A DNA stretch of 44,985 bases from a virus, in IMG/VR virus record IMGVR_UViG_3300042905_006708, positions 1-44,985 of that record. One strand, 5' to 3'. Below, piece by piece: positions 32,056 through 39,686 of the stretch. How positions within the stretch are numbered: the stretch's first letter is position 1; every line of letters starts with the position of its first letter. A program made the position numbers and the translations under genes. Under the pieces are notes generated by a model, which ran no database searches, was not told the origin of the DNA, and saw only the letters and a program-made list of their open reading frames with translations.

Positions 32056-32769
32056 TCAATCTCCTTTAGTGATTTTTGTCAATACATCAAGAACTTCTTT
32101 TTCTGTTTTAGGAATCGCACTATAATGCAAAACTGTTCCATCTGAACTTTGAACAATAAACAAACTATTACCTGTTTTTTCAAGTAAAGTATCAAGCTTT
32201 TTGTTTTTTACAATAGGACTGGCAATATCGTAAACTTTGTAATAACTCTTTGTTTTAGTAATTTCATCACGAATAGGTTTTGAATTCAATATTGCTGCTA
32301 ATTCTGAATTAGAATTGTTAAAATCAAACAAGAAAGTAACATGTAAGCCTTCTTTTACAACAACAACTGGCTTTACGGGATCAACAGGATCAACTGGTTT
32401 TGTCCCTTTGACAGTAATTGAAGTTTTAGCAAATTCAGTTAATTTACTATCAACAAGAGAAACAGCAAAAATACTTACAGTTCCTGATTGTGGCACAGCA
32501 ACAACAAGACTGTTTGTTTCTTCATTGGCCACATATTTAACTTTGCTCTGACTAACCACAAGCCATTTGACTTTTCCTTTTGATTTAGCTTGCACAAGCA
32601 TAAAGCCTTCAGAATTTTCAACTATAATATCTTCAGGAAGTTCTAAACCTTCAACTTTTGCTGATAATGTTGTTGTAGGAAGAGGGTTGCTTACTGTAGG
32701 AATCGGAATTTGAGCCAAAGAAACAGTCGCAAAAATCAAAATACTTGCAATACTAGCCAAAATTCTCAT
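32056..32769 (-). CDS. secreted protein with beta domain, Pro-rich linker and thioredoxin-like C-terminus
   Basis: 237 residues. The signal peptide MRILASIASILIFATVSLAQ is cut after SLA. A beta-sandwich-like domain follows (about residues 40-120: GKVKWLVVSQSKVKYVANEE; VAVPQSGTVSIFAVSLVDSK), then a Pro/Val/Asp linker (PVDPVDPVKPVVVV). The C-terminal domain (HVTFLFDFNNSNSELAAIL; SLFIVQSSDGTVLHYSAIP) has the strand order of a thioredoxin fold but no CxxC. This layout reminds me of planctomycete surface proteins. GAGG lies upstream. It is first gene of the four-gene cassette. Confidence 0.7.
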   Translation of the reverse strand: MRILASIASILIFATVSLAQIPIPTVSNPLPTTTLSAKVEGLELPEDIIVENSEGFMLVQAKSKGKVKWLVVSQSKVKYVANEETNSLVVAVPQSGTVSIFAVSLVDSKLTEFAKTSITVKGTKPVDPVDPVKPVVVVKEGLHVTFLFDFNNSNSELAAILNSKPIRDEITKTKSYYKVYDIASPIVKNKKLDTLLEKTGNSLFIVQSSDGTVLHYSAIPKTEKEVLDVLTKITKGD

Positions 32770-32810
32770 ATTTCACCTCACTTTAAATAAGTGTATAATA
32801 ATTATTCTGT

Positions 32811-34124
32811 TTACATAACTTCAATTTTTCTTATGTCCTCTTCAGTTAGATAAACATAGTTTCCCATCTCATCTATCATCATTTTTATTAATAAATTTCT
32901 ATTATCAATATTATTAATTTTACTTATGCTAGAAATTCCTCTTAATGGTCTTACGTTTCTCTCCCCTTTACTTTCCAGATAAGATTCTACATTGTGTAAG
33001 ATTGATACAAAGTCATCAATATCATTAATTTTATCTTTATCTATAATATATTTTTTAACTGTTTTGCTTTTTATTAAATGCTTTTTTTGTTCTAAATTCA
33101 TTGGAATTTCTCTTCCAGAGCCTTCACCTTCTCTAAACAATATTCTTCTTAAATTTTCAGAAAGATTTTGTTTTACATATGCTGAAAACCTTTTAGCTAA
33201 TGTTTCTTTAGCTGATATGAAGTCACTGTGTAATTGATTTATTATTCCAAAACCTTCTGTTATATAAGGTTCGCTTGTTTCGTTTTTGTTTAAACATGCA
33301 ATTAACGCATCTAATGATTTTGTGTTATTTCTTCCACGGATTGGAAATTCATTGTTGATTTTCTCATGAATTTCACTTGTGTTACTAGATTTTAACATTA
33401 CATCAAATTGCTGTTCGAGTGGGTCTTCTTCAATTTCTTCAGGCGTTAGAGAATCCTCTTCTTTAGTTTCTTCTTCTTCAGTTGCTGGTGCTGTGACATT
33501 TATAAATTCGGCATCATCATCTTCGTCTTCACCATCTTCTTCTCCTTCTCCATCTTCTCCTTCATCATCTTCTTCTCCTTCTCCATCTTCTCCTTCATCA
33601 TCTTCTTCTTTTGTTTCTTCTTCACTACTTTCTTTTTCTGGTTTTTCTTCTTCAGGTTCTTCCACTTCTATTGGTTTTTTCTTACCGGAAGTAGGAGCAG
33701 TTGTTTCTGGCTTTGGAACAATTGGGGCCATTCCAAAAACTCTATGGTCAATGTCTTGTTCGGCATTTTTTCTTAACATTGTTACGATTCTAACAGCTGC
33801 AACTTCATTTCCTGTAATTCCAATCAAACTGTCAAGGAACTTTTCGTACGCCAATTGAAGTTGCTTTTTCAAAGTTATAGTTGCTGAATTCAGACTTCTT
33901 GTACCCAAACCAGCCCTAAATCCATGATACATGCCTCTTAATGCACCACCAATACCACTAAGAAAGCCGCTGCTGCTAAGATTGCTGTATTCATTGAACA
34001 AACTCTTGTTCTTTATTTTGATAGCAAGAGATATTAGATCAGAAGGATGAATTTGTTTTTCTTCCATAAATGAAATAAAGTCTCTATTAGCTAGCTCTTT
34101 TGAAAATTTGAAAAATGCATTCAT
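32811..34124 (-). CDS. late, probably head-core, protein with acidic repeat tract
   Basis: 437 residues. The N-terminus MNAFFKFSKELANRDFISFMEE contains two hydrophobic-x-Glu sites (FSKE, FMEE). The middle (about residues 150-230) is a very acidic Glu/Asp/Gly tract with repeated EDGEGEED units, encoded by an imperfect tandem repeat. A helical C-terminal half follows (IIDKDKINDIDDFVSILHNVE). Acidic, cleavable proteins are typical of T4 prohead cores. AGAGGA lies in the leader, and a TAAATA box lies 20 bases upstream. The Ser-rich antisense frame over the repeat is an artefact. Confidence 0.7.
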   Translation of the reverse strand: MNAFFKFSKELANRDFISFMEEKQIHPSDLISLAIKIKNKSLFNEYSNLSSSGFLSGIGGALRGMYHGFRAGLGTRSLNSATITLKKQLQLAYEKFLDSLIGITGNEVAAVRIVTMLRKNAEQDIDHRVFGMAPIVPKPETTAPTSGKKKPIEVEEPEEEKPEKESSEEETKEEDDEGEDGEGEEDDEGEDGEGEEDGEDEDDDAEFINVTAPATEEEETKEEDSLTPEEIEEDPLEQQFDVMLKSSNTSEIHEKINNEFPIRGRNNTKSLDALIACLNKNETSEPYITEGFGIINQLHSDFISAKETLAKRFSAYVKQNLSENLRRILFREGEGSGREIPMNLEQKKHLIKSKTVKKYIIDKDKINDIDDFVSILHNVESYLESKGERNVRPLRGISSISKINNIDNRNLLIKMMIDEMGNYVYLTEEDIRKIEVM

Positions 34125-34144
34125 TTGATAAAATCCTCTTACTA

Positions 34145-34150
34145 TATTTA
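34145..34150 (-). promoter_or_regulatory. TAAATA late-type box with SD leader, between divergent genes
   Basis: CTTAAATA on the minus strand, 20 bases before ATG 34124 with AGAGGA in the leader. On the plus strand the same bases read TATATTTA, ending close to the hldE-like ATG at 34154. Confidence 0.4.
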
Positions 34151-34153
34151 AGC

Positions 34154-35491
34154 ATGCACGAATTATTTAACGAATTACTCAACAAAAAAATAACTATTTC
34201 AGTGGTTGGTGACACACTGATTGATGAATTTTATAAAGTAAATGTAAATAGAATCAGCCCAGAATTTCCAATTCCTGTAATGCTTTCAAATAGCGGCAAT
34301 CCATATAAAACAGTGTGTGGAGGAGCAGCAAACGTAGCAAATCAGTTCAAATATTTTAATATTGACACCAAATTGGTATCTTTTTTGAACTTTTATGCAA
34401 AAGAACTATGTGATGCAGAAGGAATAGATATTAGTCATTCACATGAGTGTGATACATGTCAAGTGCCTATAAAGAAGAGATTTTATCATGATGATCATCC
34501 AATTATGCGATGGGATGTAGAAGCGAAAAATTATGGTGTTGATAATCTTGCACAACAATTAAAAAATTTAAATCCACCCGAATCAGATGTTGTTATTTAT
34601 TCTGATTATGATAAAGGTCTATTTACCAAAAAATTCAACATGACAGGAAATGGAATTTCGTTAGTTGATCCAAAAATAGATGTTTCCTTATGGAATAAAT
34701 GTTCTGTATTTAAACCAAACTATCATGAAGCAGTTAGAATAACCGGAGAGAAAGATATAAAAAAACAAATTGATAAAATTATCAAAAAATTAAAATGTGA
34801 ACAAGTTGTTATTACAAAATCTGGTGAAGGAGTTTTTGGTTATTCAAAAGAAGAAGGATATGTTGAAGTAATACCTGAAAATGAATTACCAAAGCCAGTT
34901 AGTGTGTCAGGAGCAGGAGATGCGTTTGCTGGATTTTTAGCTATGGGTTTAGGATGTGGATTTAGCCTTAAACAATCTATGACATGGGCATTTAACGCTG
35001 GAACTATTTATGTATCTAACAAATACAATCAACCACTTTGTATGGCAGATTTTTTGCGTAAAGAAAAATATGTTAAAAATTGGGAATTCCTTGCAAATAG
35101 AAACTTTAAGTTGGTTGTAACTGGTGGTTGTTTCGATGTGCTTCACAAAGGACATATGCACAGTCTTAGAGAAGCTAAAAAGCATGGAGATAGACTTTGT
35201 GTAACTTTGAATTCTGATGAAAGTATTAAGCGGTTAAAGGGACCAAAGCGTCCAATCATGCCATTAGAATCAAGAATTGAAGTACTGAAATCTTTAGAAT
35301 TCGTAGATTATATTGTTGTATTTGAATCAAACACACCTGAAGATGTTTTGAAAGTATTAAAACCAGATGTCTATGTTAAAGGAACTGATTATAAAAACAA
35401 AGAACTACACGGTTCTGAATATGTGAAACGTGTAGTTCTTGTTGATCTCGTTGAAGGCTATTCAACTACTAAGTTTTTGGGAGGCGGTTAA
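34154..35491 (+). CDS. hldE: bifunctional heptose-7-phosphate kinase / heptose-1-phosphate adenylyltransferase (HldE/RfaE-like)
   Basis: 445 residues with both halves intact. Residues 1-300 are a PfkB-type sugar kinase: VGDTLIDEFYKV, GGAANVANQF and VSGAGDAFAGF (GAGD 253-256, catalytic Asp). Residues 315-445 are a cytidylyltransferase-fold domain: VVTGGCFDVLHKGHMHSL (HxGH, 331-334), LNSDESIKRLKGPKRPI and VEGYSTTKFL. Bacterial HldE makes two steps toward ADP-heptose for LPS. Start at 34154 gives a normal N-terminus and avoids overlap with the divergent gene. The phage could supply ADP-heptose to the nearby glycosyltransferases or alter host LPS. Confidence 0.93.
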   Translation: MHELFNELLNKKITISVVGDTLIDEFYKVNVNRISPEFPIPVMLSNSGNPYKTVCGGAANVANQFKYFNIDTKLVSFLNFYAKELCDAEGIDISHSHECDTCQVPIKKRFYHDDHPIMRWDVEAKNYGVDNLAQQLKNLNPPESDVVIYSDYDKGLFTKKFNMTGNGISLVDPKIDVSLWNKCSVFKPNYHEAVRITGEKDIKKQIDKIIKKLKCEQVVITKSGEGVFGYSKEEGYVEVIPENELPKPVSVSGAGDAFAGFLAMGLGCGFSLKQSMTWAFNAGTIYVSNKYNQPLCMADFLRKEKYVKNWEFLANRNFKLVVTGGCFDVLHKGHMHSLREAKKHGDRLCVTLNSDESIKRLKGPKRPIMPLESRIEVLKSLEFVDYIVVFESNTPEDVLKVLKPDVYVKGTDYKNKELHGSEYVKRVVLVDLVEGYSTTKFLGGG

Positions 35492-35506
35492 TTATTTTTT
35501 TTATTC

Positions 35507-37618
35507 TTATTTTTTTTGTAAAATAGATTTCATTTTTTGATAATCACCGTTATGTATAAGATATAGACAAGCGCCATTATAAGTCGAATACCGCCCACGT
35601 TTCATAAAAATTTTAGGCAAACTTTTAACTTCTTCGTCCATTAAAATTCTTCTGTGGTCTGTATGATCCGTCTTTGGAAAATCTTGTACCAAGATTATTT
35701 TAAGATCATCTTCGGTCAATTCTTGCAGTCCTTTATGTTTAATACACATTCTATACAATGCTAACTCTGTTAAATAATCACTATGAAGTTGATTATTGTC
35801 CTCTACAGCAAACATTTTTTTAATTTTTGATAAAGGTTCGTCTAGGTTAACTTTTCCGTCGTCAACAAGTTTTTGGGCTTCTTCAGCAGCAGTCTCCTCA
35901 TCAGTCTTCAAATCATCAAGATTATCTGCCCCCATCAGAAACTCAAGCTCATAAGTATCCTCATCAGGAATCTCTATATATTTCGAATCATCATCTAGAT
36001 CAAGCAAGGCAGAAGTTTTTAAAGCTGATTTATAATCAGCGTTTTTTGGATCAAAATAATTTTGTTTTTTATAATATTCAAGCAATGTTCTTATGGGCTT
36101 ATTATGCAGATCATTATCATCCAGCTCTTTCTCGTATTTAGAATCATTAGCATATTTATTAAATATGTAAATTAAATCATTTTCATTAAAATAATTTTCT
36201 TCGACATCATTGCCTACTATGCCTTTTTTTATGTACTTAAAAATTAGTTTTCTATGATCTTGATCTTCTGGTACAAGTCTTCTTGACTGAGCATATCTAT
36301 TAATCATTTCTATACCGGATTTATCTTTATTCTTGGAATAAGGACTTATAAGACGGTTATTATAAATTACTTCAAAATTTGTTTTACTTTCTCCATAGAT
36401 TCCACAAAAAACAGCTTCTAATTCTTCCTTTGATAAATTATAAGGTTTATAATGATCATGATAAACTTCTAGAATGTTATCTTCTAGTATAAATCTAATA
36501 ATATAATTTATATTACCTTCATCAGGATGAGCTACAGATTCTAATGCATCATATAAACTTGGTTTTTTCAGGTCAAGTTCATCTAGTGCATATTTTTTAT
36601 GAGGCTTTACAAATTCAAAAAGTTTTTTCAAATTCTTGCTATGGTTAATAATTGCTTCATATCTTTTTTGTTGTTGCTTTTCTTGTTTATAAGCTACTGG
36701 TTTCGTATCAGTGTAAATTTTTGGTAAAATATTACTTGCAAGTTCTTTTTTTATTTTGTTTTGAATATTAGTAAAATAATTTTCTAGTGCAGCTTTTTCT
36801 GTATTTGATACTAGTATTTTACTCTGAATTTCAGTAATTTTTTGTTTTATTGAATTTGTTATCCTGTTAAAAACTAATTGTAAGTTATTTTTTTGTGTTA
36901 GTTTTGTCCCAAAAAGTTCTTCACTTCCATATTTTACGTTTGCTGTTGTCGATGTCGATTCTTTAATAATATTATTTTTTAAAATATATTCATGTAAATA
37001 CTCTTGTGTATTTTTTGGATCAAACAAAACAGCTGATGACAATTTAGATAATTCAAATTTGTTGCTATTATTTTCTAGAAAATTTTTAAATGAATTATGT
37101 GATGTGTTTTCATTAAACGTGTCCTTAGTATCTAAAAATTTTATTAATTTTTCTTTTATATTTTTAAGCACAACATAATAGTTTTGAGCCATTCTTGCTT
37201 TTTTTTCATTAGCAAAATGTTTTGATAATTCTGTTCCCATTTCAAAAACTTTATTAGTTACAGTAGCTTTTAGTATTGTTTTAAATTTTTCTTTATTATC
37301 ATCAATAATTTTTTTGGCGGCACTAGGAACAGCACCGGCTGGAGCAGCAGGTTTTGGTGCAGCGGGTGCGGTTCCCGGAGGTGCGGCAGGGCGAGGAGCA
37401 CCGGGTGCAGCGGCAGCACCGGGAGGAGCAGCAGGTCTTGGTGCAGCGGGTGCGGTTCCGGGTGCAGTGGCACTTTCAAAAATATTTGCAAGTATATTAC
37501 TGTTATATTCGTTTAAAAAATCAAATAATAAATTTTCTATTGATTTTTTTTCTTGAAGTTTTACAAGAATTTTTTGAGCGTGGTTGTTAATAAATGAATC
37601 AAATCTTGTAATACTCAT
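35507..37618 (-). CDS. large late protein with Pro/Ala-rich linker
   Basis: 703 residues, the largest unrecognised protein here. The N-terminus (MSITRFDSFINNHAQKILVK) and ANIFES about 50 residues in fit a processed leader. A Pro/Ala/Gly tract (about residues 50-100) is built of repeated PGTAPAAP and RPAAPPGA units, GC-rich against an AT-rich genome. The remainder is helical and charged, with several coiled stretches (IKQKITEIQSKILVSNTEKA) and an Asp/Glu-rich section near residue 570. AAAGGAAAA precedes the ATG. No family recognised. A core, scaffold or internal virion protein is inferred. Confidence 0.68.
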   Translation of the reverse strand: MSITRFDSFINNHAQKILVKLQEKKSIENLLFDFLNEYNSNILANIFESATAPGTAPAAPRPAAPPGAAAAPGAPRPAAPPGTAPAAPKPAAPAGAVPSAAKKIIDDNKEKFKTILKATVTNKVFEMGTELSKHFANEKKARMAQNYYVVLKNIKEKLIKFLDTKDTFNENTSHNSFKNFLENNSNKFELSKLSSAVLFDPKNTQEYLHEYILKNNIIKESTSTTANVKYGSEELFGTKLTQKNNLQLVFNRITNSIKQKITEIQSKILVSNTEKAALENYFTNIQNKIKKELASNILPKIYTDTKPVAYKQEKQQQKRYEAIINHSKNLKKLFEFVKPHKKYALDELDLKKPSLYDALESVAHPDEGNINYIIRFILEDNILEVYHDHYKPYNLSKEELEAVFCGIYGESKTNFEVIYNNRLISPYSKNKDKSGIEMINRYAQSRRLVPEDQDHRKLIFKYIKKGIVGNDVEENYFNENDLIYIFNKYANDSKYEKELDDNDLHNKPIRTLLEYYKKQNYFDPKNADYKSALKTSALLDLDDDSKYIEIPDEDTYELEFLMGADNLDDLKTDEETAAEEAQKLVDDGKVNLDEPLSKIKKMFAVEDNNQLHSDYLTELALYRMCIKHKGLQELTEDDLKIILVQDFPKTDHTDHRRILMDEEVKSLPKIFMKRGRYSTYNGACLYLIHNGDYQKMKSILQKK

Positions 37619-37636
37619 ATTTTCCTTTGCATTTCA

Positions 37637-37774
37637 TTATTTATGATCATGGTTCAAATGTTTAATCATATCTTTCATAAATGAACAATAATGAAACTGC
37701 ATTACACAAAATGTAGCAGCGCCAGAAAAGAATCCAATTGCTAATGCTGCAAAAATAGTAAGAAATGTTTTCAT
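37637..37774 (-). CDS. 45-residue single-pass membrane protein
   Basis: MKTFLTIFAALAIGFFSGAA begins the protein: one membrane helix of about 20 residues, then a Cys/His/Met-containing tail (MQFHYCSFMKDMIKHLNHD). The ATG overlaps the stop of the upstream gene (ATGA), so it is coupled. Its stop codon lies inside the TAAATA box of the following gene. No family recognised. Size and topology are compatible with a lysis or envelope-interacting peptide. Confidence 0.65.
   Translation of the reverse strand: MKTFLTIFAALAIGFFSGAATFCVMQFHYCSFMKDMIKHLNHDHK
37638..37643 (-). promoter_or_regulatory. TAAATA late-type box with SD leader
   Basis: CATAAATA on the minus strand overlaps the stop codon of the 45-residue gene. 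It ends 19 bases before the ATG at 37618, and AAAGGAAAA lies in the leader. Confidence 0.4.
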
Positions 37775-39237
37775 CTGTAAAACCTTTCAATAAATTGTTT
37801 GAATGTTCCAATATTGTTTTTTGTCCAATCTGTTATATTATCTGAATCGGTTGGGCTACTTGAAGGGAATAAACTTCTTTGTATTGGGTCGTTATTCATC
37901 ATTTCTCTACGTTGTTCTGGTGTGGCATCAAGGAAACTACCTTTTTTGTTTTTACTAAGAATAGAATTATAGTAAGTTCTTTCGTCTGGTGTTAATGTCT
38001 CCTTCTGTTTCTTAGATTTATGTTTATTTTTCTTAATTGGTCCGGGATTAACATCTGGATCAACATCTGGATTAACAACTTTTGTTGTTGGTGTTGCGCT
38101 TAAGTCTGGCAAGCTTCTAACAATGTCAACTTTCATATTCGACCAGTCTGGATCATCATTATCATCTGTCAAACTTTTAACTGGTTCATTTACTACAATT
38201 TTAGCTTCCAAATTATCAGGTTCAGGTTTTTTTTCTGGTGTAATTTCGATTTTTACGTCTTTTGTAATATCTACAGGACGGTCTAAAGCTGCGACTACAA
38301 CGGCATCTAATGCATCATCCGTAGCAACGGTAGTACCTCTCACTGTTATCATATCCATTGTTGTATCAGAGTACCAAGCAATACGCCTGCCTCCTCCTTC
38401 TCTTGCCTTTATATCAGCGAGTCCTGCGATTAATTCGTCTCTATTTTCTGGTGGAGGCGGCAATAGAGCTGCAAGTTTTTTAAGTTTTTCTTTGTGTATA
38501 CTCTCAATAGAAGCATCCTTGACAAGCTGATCAACAGTAAATGAAAATTTAAGTTTTTGGCGATCATTCATTCTATTTCTTCCATCTGTCAGTTTATTAA
38601 GAAGTGCTGCAAAAGATACATGTTTTACACCAAGTTTTTCTCTTGTAAATTGGCTGATGATTGAATCTGCTCCTTTTTCATAATCTCCACTCAATGCTGC
38701 TCTTTTGGCTAATTCTGCATTATATTCTTCATCAGTAAATTCTGTTTTATATTTTAGTTTGTAGTTATCAATATGGTTGTTGATAACTTTTGTTAAATGA
38801 TCCAGCATGGATATAGTTGTTCTAGCTTTGGCTTTTTCTCCTGGATCATCATGTTTTTCAGTAGCTCTAAGAAAATATCCAGCCTTATACTGTGCTTCTT
38901 TGATATGTTTTTTCAATTCTTCTTTAACCGTATTAAACAATTCGTCATGTAGCTTCATTCTTCTTTTTTGATCTTCTGGAGTAAATGTTTTTCTAGTAAT
39001 AATTTTCCCCGGATCAGCAGGGTCAATTATAGCTTCATTCAAGTTGTTTAATTTTCTTGATATTATGTTTACAAATTGATTTAGATTATTCCAATTCTTA
39101 TTTTCAAGAACTGGTCTTAATATGTTTCTTACAAATACATAACCAGAAATTCCTCTACTTGATGCAACTTCAAGCAAAGAAACGAAATTTTCTATTTTAT
39201 TTCTTTTTGACAAAAAACTGTTAAATTTATTATTCAT
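37771..39237 (-). CDS. large late protein of unknown function
   Basis: 488 residues. MNNKFNSFLSKRNKIENFVSLLEVASSRG contains SLLE-V, a candidate prohead-protease site. Helical, charged central domain (KRRMKLHDELFNTVKEELKK; RAALSGDYEKGADSIISQF); a Pro/Asp/Lys-rich flexible part (about residues 340-410, with DPDVDPDVNPGP); a short helical end. AGGAAA precedes the ATG. It belongs to the minus-strand unit that continues into the 45-residue membrane protein and the 703-residue protein. A head or core role is inferred from the leader and neighbours. Confidence 0.65.
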   Translation of the reverse strand: MNNKFNSFLSKRNKIENFVSLLEVASSRGISGYVFVRNILRPVLENKNWNNLNQFVNIISRKLNNLNEAIIDPADPGKIITRKTFTPEDQKRRMKLHDELFNTVKEELKKHIKEAQYKAGYFLRATEKHDDPGEKAKARTTISMLDHLTKVINNHIDNYKLKYKTEFTDEEYNAELAKRAALSGDYEKGADSIISQFTREKLGVKHVSFAALLNKLTDGRNRMNDRQKLKFSFTVDQLVKDASIESIHKEKLKKLAALLPPPPENRDELIAGLADIKAREGGGRRIAWYSDTTMDMITVRGTTVATDDALDAVVVAALDRPVDITKDVKIEITPEKKPEPDNLEAKIVVNEPVKSLTDDNDDPDWSNMKVDIVRSLPDLSATPTTKVVNPDVDPDVNPGPIKKNKHKSKKQKETLTPDERTYYNSILSKNKKGSFLDATPEQRREMMNNDPIQRSLFPSSSPTDSDNITDWTKNNIGTFKQFIERFYR

Positions 39238-39268
39238 AAAAAATTTCCTAATATTCGACCATTGAAAA

Positions 39269-39274
39269 TATATA
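39269..39274 (+). promoter_or_regulatory. TATATA late-type box, probably leaderless transcript
   Basis: AATATATA ends five bases before the ATG at 39280. It may also drive the divergent gene starting at 39237. Confidence 0.42.
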
Positions 39275-39279
39275 TCAAT

Positions 39280-39507
39280 ATGATGATTACATTTAAAGAA
39301 TTTGTTGAAAAATTCAATGAAGCTGTGCCAGATCCAAAATATTTAAAAAACCAAGTAGCGAAGTATGCAGAAGATCCAGAAATACAAAAATACGCAGATA
39401 ATCCAAATGTATTGACAAAAATAGTTAAAGAAAAGGAAATTAAAATGAAAAAAGCTGTTAGTGACGCTATTAAGAAGGCTCTTGCGAGTGTTCCTCCTAC
39501 ACCATGA
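39280..39507 (+). CDS. small late protein with strong capsid-targeting-like N-terminus
   Basis: 75 residues: MMITFKEFVEKFNEAVPDPK, then a Lys/Glu/Asp helix ending in KKALASVPPTP. FVE at residues 7-9 or FNE-A at 12-15 fit cleavage by a gp21-type protease. The true start may be the first or second Met. The stop overlaps the next ATG by four bases. Probably an internal head protein. Confidence 0.7.
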   Translation: MMITFKEFVEKFNEAVPDPKYLKNQVAKYAEDPEIQKYADNPNVLTKIVKEKEIKMKKAVSDAIKKALASVPPTP

Positions 39508-39686
39508 TTACTTTCAGAGAATATGTTGAGTTACAAGAAAAGAACCATAATAATCATGGTGGAGACAGAAGCACATATAGAAGTCAGATCAACCGTATGG
39601 TTCTCAAAATTATTCCATCACCCAATCTAGTATTTTCGCCCAGAAAACATTTCAAAAATCATAAGAATAAACTCTTTAAGTTTTGA
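39504..39686 (+). CDS. small basic late protein with capsid-targeting-like N-terminus
   Basis: 60 residues: MITFREYVELQEKNHNNHGG, then an Arg/Lys/His-rich C-terminus (FSPRKHFKNHKNKLFKF). YVE or ELQE would be the cleavage position. Basic mature peptide could bind packaged DNA. Translation is coupled to both neighbours by ATGA and TGATG overlaps. Confidence 0.68.
   Translation: MITFREYVELQEKNHNNHGGDRSTYRSQINRMVLKIIPSPNLVFSPRKHFKNHKNKLFKF

Noticed and set aside
33379-33858. Ser/Pro-rich open frame on the plus strand
   Set aside because: It is the antisense of the Glu/Asp/Gly repeat of the minus-strand gene 32811-34124; composition alone keeps the frame open, and it has no ribosome site.
35492-35515. 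T-rich stretch between hldE and the convergent gene as terminator
   Set aside because: T-runs are present but no stable hairpin precedes them on either strand.
37314-37590. Ala/Gly-rich and Arg/Val-rich open frames on the plus strand
   Set aside because: Shadows of the Pro/Ala-rich repeat in the minus-strand 703-residue gene; no start signal.
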